Assembly (NCBI GenBank): GCA_009829735.1
Contig: CM020620.1
Location: 21,674,020-21,738,019 of the forward strand
Origin: Pyropia yezoensis
Taxonomy: Eukaryota; Rhodophyta; Bangiophyceae; Bangiales; Bangiaceae
Direction of reading: 5' to 3'
DNA length: 64,000 nucleotides
Positions 10,459 to 22,657 of the stretch are shown one piece after another (positions within the stretch are counted from its first letter, which is position 1; the number at the start of each line of letters is the position of its first letter). The position numbers were made by a program, and so were the translations under genes. The notes under the pieces are model-generated. The model made no database searches. It was not told the DNA's origin and saw nothing but the letters and a program-made list of their open reading frames with translations.

Positions 10459-10927
10459 TGTGGCAGTATTGACCCCCAGGTAGGGGAGCAACGCGTGGCA
10501 TGCAAGGGGCGGCAGGCCACTTGCCTGATCCGTTCCTCCCCCTGCACTTGGGTCCATATTCCCTAAGTTTGGGATAGTTAGCCTAGCAGTAAATCCAACT
10601 TGAATTTGAGGGTTTTCTGCATTTATCGTCTTGAATTTTCGTGTGGCCCGGTGGGCAGGTGCTGGGGTGGGAGATTCTGAGTGGCGAGATTCTGAGGGGG
10701 CCCTGGGGGGATAAGGAGAGGGACAGCGGGGCTTGGCCCTGCTTCCCCGTCCCGACCAAGAAACTGTTGGACCGCACACCATCTTCTTGTTTGTCCGTGG
10801 GGGGATTGCCCCACAACAGGGATAGAGTGTGTGCGACTTGCACTTCTTCCGGTTCCCCCGACACGGGAGGCAGCCCTTGTACACCGCCCCAACTTGGGTG
10901 TCGCGTGTGCGAGAGGTTTTTGCCTCG
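10459..10927 (+). repeat. 5' LTR of A1
   Basis: 469 bp, starting TGTGGCAG. The end that should read TGCCACA is mutated to TGCCTCG. It is followed by the primer-binding site TGGTGGAGCAGCAGGGG (10930-10946). Confidence 0.9.
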
Positions 10928-11046
10928 TTTGGTGGAGCAGCAGGGGACAGAGGTAAACTTTACCTCCGGGTGCACCCGGGTGTAGGGGGCCCTCTGTCTC
11001 AGAGGAACGGTGGACTTGGACCGCGTCATACGGATCGTTAGCCAAC

Positions 11047-12981
11047 ATGGCTAGTTCGGACCCCCCGTCGTCTGGGGAGTACACGGGTGACGCACGTACT
11101 TCAGTGCCTTCGAATACTGGTGAGACACAGGTAGGTTGTTGACCTGGGGTCGCAGAGGGACTAGAGGTCCCTCTAGCCAGCAGGACTGGAATTGTGGGCG
11201 GGCAACAGGCCACCCCGACTCAGTCGGGAGTTCACTCGGGTGACACTTCTGATGTGGGTGGGACGAAGTCTGGCCACCGTGTGGTACACTCAACGGGAAC
11301 GTCCCAAGGTGAGAGGACTGTCCCCGCGGGTTCCACTTGGGTTGGAGCCAACTTTGGCTTGGAGCCGTCGCCAACTAGGCTTTCGGAGGACGGCGGACCT
11401 CCGTTGGTCGGCGATGGGCTCGCGCCCATGCCCCCGGTTGAGACCCCTGAGGATCGTGGTTACCCCTCAGGTGGACTCCCGGAGGCGGACCGAGACTCAA
11501 CTGGAGTCGACAATCCACTCCGTCGGGAGGCGACCAATGTGTTGCGGCAGACTTTGCCGGACCTGGTGGTGACGATGACGAATACTATTCTGAATCAGAT
11601 TGTGGCGAGTTTGCCAGATGGCCTTAATGTCCAGACCGGATTGGGGCTTTCGAGCCCGCAGGCGCAGGGGGAATCCCTCCTCACGCCTATCTCGGGTCGC
11701 CCCGAGCAGGGGGCGACCTCTGTGACACCCAACGAGGGAGCCACACCATTCTCGGTGGGGCGTACGCCCTTCACGGGGGAGTTCCCCCCGGAAACGCCGG
11801 CGGCTACACCAAGCTCGCCGCGACAGACGACAGGCACTGTGGGTCAACCTACCCCAGTGCCACAGTGGCTTTTCCCCCAACGTGAGGTGCCGCCCAAGAT
11901 CCAGGTAGCCAACCCGGTCTACCAGCGGATCTTTGATTGTGAGACCTACGCCCTCCAAAACAAGTCGGTGGCGTATGGTCCTGTCCAGGCCCGAGCCATG
12001 GGCCGTGCCAAGAAGAATGCACTTCACTCTTTTGGGCACAAAGCGGAGTGGGATGGAACTCCCCCCCTCCGTGTATTTGACTTTCTACGTCGTTTCACAA
12101 AAGCCTGTGACGACCATGCCATAAGTGAAGGCATGGCTTTCTATATGCTACAGGAGCTTACGAAGGGCGACCTGCGGACAGAACTTATGTCCGTCATGCC
12201 CAGTTCCTCAAGTGGAGGCGCTGGCGAGGTGACGTCCTATTTCGAGCTCGTCAACTGGTTGTTGAGAGCCATGGTGGATGAAGCAGCGTTGGCTTCTCAA
12301 GTTGAGGAGTTTACCCAAGCTCACCAGGAAGAGGCTGAGGACGAGTTGTCCTTTGCGGAGCGAGTTCGTAAGCTCAGCAATATTTGTGGGTTCCTTCATC
12401 CACAAGCTGTGGTGAAGAGTCGGTTTGTGGAGGGACTCCATTGGTCAGTCCGGATGGAGACCCGAGAGCATAACACTACCCGGGCTACCCTGGCCGAGTT
12501 GGCTAGGTTCGCCTACCGCAGAGGTGAGGCCTACCGCAAGTTGCGGGAGGAACAACGCCAGGAGCGTCAGGCCGAGCTGGCCAAGGAACGCGAGGAGGCG
12601 CGCCAGGCCAGAGAGTTGAGAGAGGCACGCCGAATCCGCAAGGAGAGGGTAGTAGCTGCCGTGGGAACTTCCCAGGGTACCTCTTCGTCTTCTCCAGTCG
12701 GGAAGACCCCTCCGGGAACTGACGATTGATGTTGGAACTGCAACTCCGATGGACACTGGGCATATGATTGCCCCAAGTTGAGTAAACGCATTCAACAACT
12801 TGTAAAGAATGCAAGTAAGAGGTCGGCTACGAACGAAGTACGTTCACGCCGCGAGGGTGGACCTCGACCGGTAGTGGCGGTCGCCACACCCTCGGCGGAG
12901 GGGGCGGACACGTCGTCCTCGGACTCGTCGTCTTCCCCTTCGCCCTCGGATTCAGACGCCAAGTCGGCGGGAAACGAATGA
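11047..12981 (+). pseudogene. gag: A1 gag (broken)
   Basis: The ATG at 11047 (MASSDPPSSGEYTGD) matches A2 gag. A frame break or stop occurs near 11140, and a TGA at 12727-12729 falls immediately before the zinc knuckle CWNCNSDGHWAYDC (C-x2-C-x4-H-x4-C). The central part (VFDFLRRFTKACDD to the Glu/Arg-rich coiled stretch) is intact. The frame ends at TGA 12979-12981, overlapping the ATG of pol. Confidence 0.85.
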
Positions 12982-13020
12982 CCGTTGGAGCTGGCCGTCC
13001 TAAGCGCACAACGGCAGCCT
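12969..13020 (+). promoter_or_regulatory. A1 gag-pol -1 frameshift element
   Basis: The slippery heptamer G GGA AAC (12969-12975) is in phase with gag and is followed by GAATGA. A stem of CCGTTG (12982-12987) with CAACGG (13009-13014) follows after 6 nt. Loop bases can pair with CAGC just 3' of the stem, as an H-type pseudoknot would. It is the same arrangement as in A2. Confidence 0.6.
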
Positions 13021-16000
13021 CGGCCAAGTGGGTCAAGAGGACGAAGCAACCCTGCCGGATACTGCGGCGGCCTAGGGGAGTCCGCCCACCTCGGGTAGGA
13101 CTCCCCAAGAACGTAAACCCACGTCGGGTCAGCGCGGTGCTGACGGGTGAGAACTTCCAGGTGGCTGGACGGGTGCACCTAGCCCCCGGCCGTGCCTGTT
13201 GTGCCCGTATCGTACTTGATACCGGGTCAGGAGCCTCCTTGATACGCAAGTCGCTATTACCAAAGGAGATGAAGCTCCAACGCTGGAAGTCTAAAGCTGA
13301 CCATCTAATCGACATCAATGGTGGGGTACTTCCCATTGTTGGTGCCGTGACCCTACCAACTAGGTTGGGAACCCATGAGGTCGACGTGACCTATGGTGTA
13401 GTTGAGAATATATCGGTACCCCTGCTTCTGGGTACCCCTTATGTTGTAACACAAGTGCCTTTGATTTGTGGCCCTGAGTATTGGGTCAAGTTGATGAATG
13501 GGGAGACCATCCCCATCCTTGGTAAGGGAAAGTCTGTGGCTCCTGTGACAGTCTCACAGTCGAAGCCTGTTTGCTCTGTGAGAGAAGGGTTTACTGCTAC
13601 CCTGCGTTTTGCACGTAAAGTCACGTGGCCCCCAACTCGGTGGCGCACGTTGACGTTGTAACTGATTATACGGGGAACGGGTTGGTGCACCCTCACCCCC
13701 GTCTTGCTCGCAAGCACCAAGTGCATGTTGCCCTTGGCACGATGGACTCCAAAGCCGGGGTCCCGTGGAGGATCCAGGTTATGAACCTGAGCTCGTCGCC
13801 CAAGTACTTCAAGTCGGGAGCCAAGTTCAGCTATATCGACCAACATGAGGGACCTGTAGTAGCGGTCACCCTCAATGCGGGCGCGAGAAGCGACCCGAAG
13901 TCCGGAAAGGAGAAGCACCAAGCCAAGTCGGACGCCTCTCCTCGGCCCCATGTGAACATGGAGAGTGTTCCACTCAGGTTGAGGGTTCAAGTTGAACGCC
14001 TCTTGGACCAATATCACAGGTTGTGGGATGGTCAATTGGGACTCATGAGAGCCACCCAACACCGGATCGAGTTGAAGCCCGGTGCACCCCTTATACGCCA
14101 ACAACCGTATAGGGGAGGACCCCGTTCAAGGGCCCTCGTTAAGGAGCAAGCTGCTCGCATGGAGGCCCTCGATGTGATCGAGGCCAGCAACGCCGAGTGG
14201 GCGAGCCCGGTGGTTATTGTCCCCAAAGTTGATGGGACCCCACGGTTCTGTATCGACTACCGTAAGCTCAACGAGAGCACGGTGAAGGGCAGTTATCCCC
14301 TACCTAGGATGGACGACTGTCTGGACTCTCTGGGGGAGGCAAACGTTTTCTCTACCCTGGACTGTAACGCGGGGTACTGGCAAATTCCCATTGCCCCGGA
14401 AGACAGGCATAAAACTACCTTTACCTATCACTGTGGTACCTACCAGTGCAAGCGACTACCGTCTGGACTGTGCAACGCGCCGGCAACTTTCCAGCGCGCT
14501 ATGGACATGATTCTGGCCGGAGTACGGTGGCAGATCTGTCTCGTGTACCTAGACGATATCATTGTGTTCTCCCGAAGTCCGGACGAACACATTGGCCATC
14601 TTGGCCAGGTGCTCAAGCAACTTGCTGACGCCGGTGTATCACTGAAGGCAAGTAAGTGCCACCTCTTCTTTCAAGAGGTGCAATCCTTGGGACATGTTGT
14701 CCGTCCGGGGCGCCTCAGTGTCAACGAGAAGAACTTGAGGGCCATCCGTAAAGCTCAGTACCCCCGGACTCAGACCCAGATGAGGAGCTTCCTCGGGATG
14801 TGTAGCGTGTACTGACGTTTCACCAAGGGCTTCGCCAAGGTGGCGAAGCCGCTGAATGAGCTAGTTAGCTCAACGCTACCGAAGAACCTGCCTCCCCCAA
14901 GTCGGGTGGAGCAGGAGTCATTTGAGACTCTTCGGGACCTTTTGCTGGAGCCCCCCATCTTGGCTATTCCCAGGTTGGGAGGCCACTACATCCTGGATGT
15001 GGACGCTAGCTACGACCAACTTGGTTGTGTGTTGCTTCAGCAACAGCCGGACAAGGAGTACTTGCCGGTGGGATACTTCAGCAAGGGGCTGAACTCGGCC
15101 GAGAAGAACCACGGAGTCACCGAGTTGGAAGGACTCGCAGTGGTGTGGGCGGTGACGTCACTTCGTCACTACCTAGAGGGTGAGAAGCTCCTCATCCGCT
15201 GTGACCACCGCGCGTTGTAGTTCATCTTCAAGACGGATTGCACGAACACTCGTCTCAACCGGTGGAGGGTGCGACTGGCACCCTTCAACTTTGGTATTGA
15301 GTACCGATCTGGCAGGCAACATGCCCTTGCCGACGGCCTTTCTCGGGTACCTACCGAGGGGCTGGACACTAACTCAGTCGATGAGGACATCCCCATAGTG
15401 GGGGTAGTCACGCGCTCGGGTCAGGCGTTGAACCCCGAGGCGGCAGGGAACAAGAAGTACGTGCCCCTGACCCTGGACGAGCTGGTGAAGGCCCAGGCCG
15501 AGGACCCCTTCTGCAAGTCGCAGAGGGATACGCTGGATACAGTGGCGGAGACGCGATTCCTTATCGCAGACGATGGCATCCTCTTGAGGAGGGGGATATT
15601 CCAGGGGACCGAACAACTTGTCGTCCCCGCATCCCTCAAGGACAGTATCCTTGAGAGGGAGCCTAACGCTCCCACGGGTGGACACCTGGGGTCTAGTAAA
15701 CTGTACCAGACCCTGAGGACCAGGTACTACTGGCCGTCCATGGTGGTGGACATCTACAGTTGGGTGGCTGCCTGCACAAGTTGTGCACAGAACCGTCTGA
15801 TGGAACGGCGGCCTACTACGGCTATGTTACTGTTCCCGGCCAAGGAGCCCTTTGCCGCGTTGGCAATGGACATCCTGGGGCCACTGCCAGTGACCGAGGA
15901 GGGCAACCTGTACCTCCTGGTCATCTGAGATCGCTTCACGAAACTTACGCGAGCGATCTCTCTGGCAGAGATCACGGCCATGTCGGCCGTGCCAGCCTTC

Positions 16001-16960
16001 CTAGATCACTGGGTTGCCGCGTATGGCATCCCGGACAGTACACTATCAGACAATGGACCGCAATTTGCGTCCGTACTGTTTCAGGGGGTGCTGGATATGC
16101 TGGGGGATAAGGCAAACTATGCCACCCCCTACCACCCACAAACGAATGGGCAGGTGGAGCGCTTCAACAAAACTATTGTTAGGCAGCTGCGCCACTATGT
16201 GAGTGAGCACGTGAAAATGTGGGACCAATACATTTCTATTCTTCCTACTGCCTACAATTCGCAGGTTCACTCATCTCCCGTGGAAGTACCCCTCGCTTTT
16301 GTGACCCCCCGTCGCGTGCGGTCTATTGCTGTGCGGCGGCCGCTTCCAACTAGGGAAGATGGTGGCAGTACGCCTACTCCTACTGAGAGTAAGGCGGAGT
16401 TCGCTGCTAGGCTTGAAAAACTCATCCCTAAAGTCAGGGCTGAGATGGACAAAGCACAAAAGCGCTACAAGCGTACATTTGTCAAAAAGGTGCGCAATGC
16501 TAAGCATGTCCCCGAGCAGGGTGACTGGGTACTGGTTCACTCACACACCCCAACTGGGGGTAAGTTGGTATTCCAGACGAAGGGGCCGTACCAGGTCCTT
16601 CGTACTGATGGGCGGCGCTTTACCATCGAAAGTGACGATGGGGTCCGCACAGTGAACGGACAGGACGTGGTCAAAGTTGCACCACCGCCTGCAGGCGACC
16701 CAGCTTGGGCGCGTGCGCTGGAAGCGTGGCGCCTGCCCTCGCAGCCTGCAGCCAAACATGGCCCGCAGGAGTACGTGTTCGATAAGTTCATCGACCACGG
16801 ATGGGATGAGGACACTAACCGCCTCATGTTGAGGGTGTGTTGGTTCGGCTAATAGGCCAAGGATGATACGTGGGAATACGTGGAGGACCTTCCCGCTGAG
16901 AAGGTCCGGGCTTACTGTGCCCGGAATGATATAGACCCTAACAGCCCCCCCTCAACGTGA
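12978..16960 (+). pseudogene. pol: A1 pol (broken)
   Basis: Domains in order: aspartic protease (DTGSGASLI), reverse transcriptase (FCIDYRKLN, YLDDIIVFSRS), RNase H (YILDVDAS), integrase (C-x2-C of its zinc finger, LSDNGPQ, GQVERFN), chromodomain-like C-terminus. It is disabled by a 1-nt frameshift near 13626 and stops at 14813-14815, 15218-15220, 15926-15928 and 16850-16852. The protease and integrase core residues remain readable. Confidence 0.9.
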
Positions 16961-17152
16961 GGGAAGGCCGAGTGACAGTGCCAAGAGAGTGCTATCAGAC
17001 GAAGTGGTAGGCAGAGTGGCTTCTAACTACAGCCCTAACCCTCACACTCTCACAACAAAGGCAGCTGCCAACTAGGCATGCATGCTAGACTCTCCAATCT
17101 CACGGCCCTCGCCCTCACGTGGAGGCCAGCGGCGAGACCCACGCCGATAACG

Positions 17153-19015
17153 CTACCCACCAGTCGGCGGGGCCGGCGGCTCCAAGTCGGAGCCGTCGCG
17201 CCCCTCACGGTAGCGCAAATGGCGACGACCGCGGCTACCCTTCTGCATGGTCTTGCGCGCAAGTTGGCGACGCAAACGCCGGACCGACTCCGACTCTGAC
17301 GGAGTAGAGGACTCCGAGACGGAATTAGACAACTCGTCTTCCGATACGGAGGAAGAGCGCCGCGAGCATCGGCGACGACGGCGAGGAGGCGAGTATGCCC
17401 GGCTCGCCCGACGTTTGCCACGCCCAAGTGGGGCTGGCTGGGGCAAAATAGCCCCGATGCGAGCCAACTCGGCCGTCATAAACTCCGCCACCGACTCGCA
17501 ACTCGCGGTCGCCACCGCAGTACGAACGCGCTCCTCAAGTTGAGGAGTCTCGGAAACTTGAAAGGATGCGGTCGACGCGGCCAACCAGGAAATGGTGCGC
17601 ACCAACGTGGTGATCATCATCTCTGAGGTCATAGGCGTGGCCGGTAACACCAACTTGGGGTAAACCGTCAGAAGAGTGGCCCCCAAGTTGGGGGACACCG
17701 GGGTGGCCGACTCAACGGCCACGCTTATCGGGATGTCCTCGTGCGGCTGGTAGGGGACAGGAGGAAGTGGAGGGGCACGCCAAGGTGGCGGTGCCCGAGT
17801 GTAACTGCGACCCCTACTCGGGGCCTTCGCAGTGGGTTGAGTCATATGGTCATCGTGAGAGGGCACGGCCATCACTATGGCCTTGTCCGGGGGCGGCGCA
17901 GTGCGGCGATCCACCCCCGGGGCATACGGGCAGTCCCCGATGCCCAGCTCCTCTCGTAGTACCACACGGCCGTCGTGAAGTTCACGAGCGACCCATACGA
18001 ACTGGCGAAGTGCGCCATCGTCCTTGGGCCCGCGGGTGGGGCGGCGCAACTTGTGCTCGATGCTCTCCCACTCGATGCACTTGTGGAGGCGGAGCATCTC
18101 CTCAAGTAGAGTGAGTTGTCCTGATGAGCACCCCTCAGCAACTAGCTGAGGGGTGAGCTGGTCCAAACCTTGGATAAGCCGAAGGGGAAGATGCCAGAGC
18201 ATCCCCCGCCGCTGAACACAAGACACCCAGATCGACATGACCTCGAGGAGCCACTGGGTGGCCAACATGGCCCACACCAGGTGATCAGGGGCAGCCGTCA
18301 ACATGACGGAGCCGAAGTGGTCAAGCAACCGGGGCAACAACGCCGGGAACCCGTAGGGGACCTCAACTTGAGGCCACCACTCGGGCTTCTTCGGATAGTA
18401 CTGCTCCTTACTGGCAGCGGACTGCTGCGGAAACTCAAGTTGAGCCGAGGTCACCAAGTAGGGACCTCGCCGGAAGTCCTTCTCCATCCGCACATCAAAG
18501 TGATGAGTGTGCGGATCGGCCTCGTGAAGGTACGGGGGGCGAGTTGCCACCGCGTCCCAAGTAAAGGTCGGCAAGTCGCCGGGACCCGGGATAGTTCCCC
18601 CGCGGTCCACCATGGCCTTGGCCCGCTGTACGTCTTCGACTTCCTCATCGTGCAGGAAGGCAAACTGGTCCGTCCTCAAGCCGGTAGGGAACCCGACCCT
18701 ACGGAGATACTTCTCCCGTAGGCGGTCACATACCCGACTCGTCGCTGTGCCAAGTCGGCCACAGCGAAGAACAGTCAACCCCTCCTCATATAGAGGCCAA
18801 GCGGGGTAAAACCACCGCCCCAAGGCCTCACGTGGGATGACGTGGCCTGCCTCCGGGGGAGATCCCGCCGCCAACCCAAAGCCGGGTGACGCGGGAGTCC
18901 CATCCCCCGGAGCAACCGCGGAGCCCCCGCCGGAAGTCCCGGCGGGCGCTACACCGTAGGAGGTGTCCTCCATACGTTCATCAAGAAAGTCAGTCTCCAC
19001 CCCCGGGGTCGCCAT
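17153..19015 (-). CDS. A1 antisense ORF, unrecognised protein
   Basis: A 620-aa frame on the strand opposite to gag-pol, from ATG 19015 (MATPGVETDFLDERMED) to TAG 17153. The ATG lies 339 bp inside the 3' LTR, so an antisense transcript from that LTR is plausible. The N-terminal part is Gly/Pro-rich. The middle has Trp/Tyr-rich conserved stretches (REALGRWFYPAWPLYEEG, QLTLLEEMLRLHK). The C-terminus is Arg/Ser-rich with RRRRR runs, suggesting nuclear location or nucleic-acid binding (inference). It is intact although gag and pol of this copy are dead. Compared with A2 it stops earlier, at GGTAG versus GGAGAC. No known domain is recognised. Confidence 0.7.
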   Translation of the reverse strand: MATPGVETDFLDERMEDTSYGVAPAGTSGGGSAVAPGDGTPASPGFGLAAGSPPEAGHVIPREALGRWFYPAWPLYEEGLTVLRCGRLGTATSRVCDRLREKYLRRVGFPTGLRTDQFAFLHDEEVEDVQRAKAMVDRGGTIPGPGDLPTFTWDAVATRPPYLHEADPHTHHFDVRMEKDFRRGPYLVTSAQLEFPQQSAASKEQYYPKKPEWWPQVEVPYGFPALLPRLLDHFGSVMLTAAPDHLVWAMLATQWLLEVMSIWVSCVQRRGMLWHLPLRLIQGLDQLTPQLVAEGCSSGQLTLLEEMLRLHKCIEWESIEHKLRRPTRGPKDDGALRQFVWVARELHDGRVVLREELGIGDCPYAPGVDRRTAPPPDKAIVMAVPSHDDHMTQPTAKAPSRGRSYTRAPPPWRAPPLPPVPYQPHEDIPISVAVESATPVSPNLGATLLTVYPKLVLPATPMTSEMMITTLVRTISWLAASTASFQVSETPQLEERVRTAVATASCESVAEFMTAELARIGAILPQPAPLGRGKRRASRAYSPPRRRRRCSRRSSSVSEDELSNSVSESSTPSESESVRRLRRQLARKTMQKGSRGRRHLRYREGRDGSDLEPPAPPTGG

Positions 19016-19354
19016 GGCTCTCCCCAAGTTCGGGAGAGACGCCCTGGTTACGGCGGCACGAGACCCGCCTCGAGTTGAGGGGGGCTCGGATCGTGGGTAG
19101 ATGGGTGGCCTCCCCAGCGTGGGGCGGCCAAGGGGAAGTTGAAGGGGATCTGTTGGTGATGGTGAAGTGAGAATCGGGGAGAGCAAGCTGCCGAGTGGGC
19201 AAGCTTGAGGAGCGGGGCGGTCAACGTGACCGCCTCCACGTCCACTTTACGTACTCGAGGGGGGGACAGCAAGTCGCGCCCCCAACGCCGAGACGTGCGT
19301 TTACGCACCCCCTCACAAGGCCGACCGGGTCGGTCGGAACTCAGGAGAGGGGAG

Positions 19355-19823
19355 TGTGGCAGTATTGACCCCAAGGTAAAGGGGCAACACGTGCCATGCA
19401 AGGGGCGGCAGGCCACTAGCCTGACCCGTTCCTCCCCCTGCATTTGGGTCCATATTCCCTAAGTTTGGTATAGTTAGCTTTGTAGTAAATCCAACTTGGA
19501 TTTGAGGGTTTTCTGCATTTATCGTCTTGAATTTTCGTGTGGCCCGGTGGGCAGGTGCTGGGGTGGGAGATTCTGAGTGGCGAGATTCTGAGGGGGCCCT
19601 GGGGGGATAAGCAGAGGGACAGCGGGGCTTGGCCCTGCTTCCCCGTCCCGACCAAGAAACTGTTGGACCACACACCATCTTCTTGTTTGTCAGTGGGGGG
19701 ATTGCCCCACAACAGGGATAGAGCGTGTGCCACTTGCACTTCTTACGGTTCCCCCGACACGGGAGGCAGCCCTTGTACACCGCCCCAACTTGGGTGTCGC
19801 GTGTGCGAGAGGTTTTTGCCACA
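19355..19823 (+). repeat. 3' LTR of A1
   Basis: 469 bp, TGTGGCAG...TTTTTGCCACA, preceded by the purine-rich tract AGGAGAGGGGAG. Confidence 0.92.
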
Positions 19824-21104
19824 ATACCTATTCGCACGATTGTCTTAACGTCACCAATCCGCTCCAACCACTACTGCGTCGCGCCGCGGTGGGAGGCATA
19901 AAGCCCCCCAAAGTATGGCAGCGAGAAGCTGGGCAGCACTTGGCGGATGTGGTTCTCGACAGCTTCCTGGAAAGCAGCCTTCGAAAGCGGTGACGTGCTG
20001 AGACCCACAGCACCGGTAGCTGCCCGCTGCTGCCGCGGTCGCTCCAGGGAGACCAACAGCGGGCGACTGGTGTGTCTTCCGTCGCCCAGCACATCCTCGA
20101 GGCAGGCCTGCGCCAAATCGTACATGGCGGGCAAGTTGTTCCATTCCTTGAGGCACAGTGTCGTCATAGGCCGCGCGGCGGGCTCCGCGCTGCCGTCGTT
20201 TATCGAGTAGAACCGCCACTTCGGGAGCACTTGCGCACTTTCCTGGTTGGTCTTGACCATACGGTCCCGACCTGTGACGCAGCTTGGGTTTCTGTGCGGG
20301 AAGAAGAGAACGTCGTTCTCCGGTAAGGAAGGAGCTTCGGAGACGTTGCCGGCACTCAACGACAGCGGGTTTTCCGGGCGCAGCATCGTCCCCCAAGCCG
20401 CTATCATTGGCCCGGGTGGCATCAATCAAGCACATGCCGTACGAGTGAATTGCGTCGAGAAGCTCGGGATCAATCGGCCGCTGGCGCTCCTGGAACTCCC
20501 CTTGCGCAACAGCGTTCTTGGTAATACCGGAGAGGCACATACACACCAGATTGCCCGCTGTGGGACTGCCAATGTAGTTCCCGTCTGACGCTAGGCACTT
20601 GTAGTCGGCACCGTCGCGTTGACAGGCGGAGTAGAGCTTGGTACCCTCAAATAGCCCGCTGCGCGCCGCGCCAAAAAGCCTACAAAGGTAATCTTGGATG
20701 TTCTCAGCGTACTTGACCGGGACTGCCTTCCCTTGTCCACCGACAAGAGCGCTCTCGCCCGAAAGAACACTGAGGAAGAGTCGCAGCACGCGCCTGAGTG
20801 CTTCGGCGTCATGCGCGGTGGCAACTCGCCACGCAGCATCGTCGACCGCCTCCCCGGCCGACGACATCGGAGCGAATGCCCCGCCCCACAAGTTAATTAA
20901 TCGGCACGTCACACCGATGCGACCGGTCTCCTGCTGCTTGCCCACCGACTTCAACTCTGTCGCCGACGAAGCGGACAGCGCGTCGCTGTAGTCCGTCCAC
21001 AGCTTCGTAGCCCGCTCAGAGTTGAAGGCAGGAGGGGACGCAGCTCGCTCAGCAGCGATGACTGTAGCTCCCGATGCATTTTCCAGCGACAACGAGCAGT
21101 CCAC
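19824..21104 (-). pseudogene. Unrecognised broken ORF split by A1
   Basis: On the minus strand, one frame runs from 21104 and a second overlapping frame runs 20425-19871; together they read like one protein with a frameshift. The first contains VPVKYAENIQDYLCRLFGAA and YKCLASDGNYIGSPTAG. The second contains WRFYSINDGSAEPAARP and FSLPYFGGLYASHRG. After a stop the frame continues WLERIGDVKTIVRIG to the A1 insertion site and resumes at 10458 as MWRPDSSQLLRYPISLDC. This could be a decayed DNA transposon protein together with the hAT-like end at 9195, but no catalytic motif is recognised. Confidence 0.4.
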
Positions 21105-22657
21105 CCCAATGGTGCCAATATCGTCTTAGTACGTCACCGCGTGGACTTTGGGGCTGCGGCGGGGGGTCAATGGCGAAGCGGGATGATAAACAGAGCGTTT
21201 GGGCCGCGGCACGGGGGTAAATCACGAAGCAAGCACAGACAAAGAATTGCCTGTCGACGTGGGGCGGGGCCGCGAGAAGCAATCTCTTCGCCTGAACGAG
21301 GTAAAACGGAGATCTGAGGGGGGCGGGGGGTAGTCGCAGCGTTGGCCGAACTTAAATAGTCGTTCATATTAAATGAGCTTCATACATATTCAGTTAGTGT
21401 ATTAATCAGGCCGTGGAGGACACCATTCATTTAGGTGTAGCAGGCTTCTCAAGTTTGGCTGATCTCGACGGGAACAGCAGCGCGGTGTTGTATAAAACTC
21501 GATCCTCTCACACACGTGTCAGTATCCCTCGGGGGAAAGGGACAGGTAACACAGAAAGGAGAACTACGAGAGTGGTATGCCTGTTGCCTCACGTGCCTGC
21601 TGGCTGAGCCAACAGATACGCACAGTAGTGCACACGGGGAAGAGGGAAGCAAACGCGCAGTTGTCTTTTTCCCTGAGGGCGCGGGCCAAGGGCGCCTGGC
21701 TGTCCCTCTGAACGTGCATCTGGGGGAGCCTCGGCACGTTGGCCAGGTAGCCCCCCGCTACCCCCGAGCGGCCCCGACCCGAGTCTAACCTCGTCAGGTC
21801 GGGGGCCACTATCACTACTACTTCTATTCTCCGTCACTAATCTCACACTCAAACTCTCTCAAATCAAGTCCCTCACAAAAGTGCAAAAACCCATTAGAAG
21901 TCCCTCTCTCACGTGTGGGTAGCGTAGTCCACCGCATCCCAGTGCCGGGCACGGGCCACGGCCGCCAACCATCCCCACACGGCGGGAGTGTCCTGGCACC
22001 TGGTGTCCCTTGGTCGCCATCCCGGGTTGACGCCAAGTCCGGGCCAGGGATGCTACACGCGGGACAGAAGAGGGTGAATACAATGATGCGAAAAAGCCAA
22101 CAGTGCAGTCCGCGCCTTGACAAAAGGCCTCCGTCTGCGGCGAATCGAGCCGTCTTCTGCTTCAAAGCAGTGCTCAAACAAATGGAAATTCGCTTGAAGC
22201 ACGCAAGTGGGGACACCCGTCTGTGTAGACGGGCAGGTTTCACTCTCTTCGAGAGAGGTATCGACCGAAAGTCCATGTCGTACCCTGACCGAGCAGCACG
22301 CGCGTGCGAATGCGCGCCAGCCGCTATCGGGCGAGCCTCAGCTGGAGAAACATGGGAAGATGACAGGCGATCCGCGCTCAATTGGGGCCGGATCAGCCAG
22401 AAAAGGCAGCCGTTCCGACAAAATCCCAGCTCAGAGCCCCATTGCTTAGGTCATGCCTCGCGTGTCCGACTTGATACGAAGGCGTGACTTCGTCCCAGGC
22501 GCGCATTCGAGCGCCATCCACGCCGTGTGGGCTGGACATGTGCGCCAGAAGCTCGACGAGGAGAGAAAGTTGAATTGAGACGACCGCCATGTCATGCACT
22601 GTGCGAGCCAAAAATTGAAAAGTCAGCGACAAGGGGCTTGGGTGCCACCCAGGTCTG
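21105..22657. other. Intergenic host DNA, nothing recognised
   Basis: Only short frames in mixed-composition DNA; no repeat, RNA gene or domain identified by eye. It separates the unrecognised broken ORF from the Tc1/mariner relic. Confidence 0.5.

Larger units (their letters stand above)
10459..19823 (+). mobile_element. Ty3/gypsy element A1, full length, decayed
   Basis: A 9.37-kb LTR retrotransposon: LTR 10459-10927, gag, pol, antisense ORF, purine-rich tract at about 19341-19354, and LTR 19355-19823. Flanks are ATACA (10454-10458) and ATACC (19824-19828), consistent with a 5-bp target duplication carrying one later change. The LTRs differ by roughly 5% by eye. Gag and pol carry several stops and frameshifts, so the copy is dead. 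The antisense ORF is still open. Confidence 0.92.

Noticed and set aside
10129..10566. 145-aa + ORF overlapping the A1 left boundary
   Set aside because: Runs across host DNA into the LTR, and its minus strand shows the continuing host frame; chance ORF.
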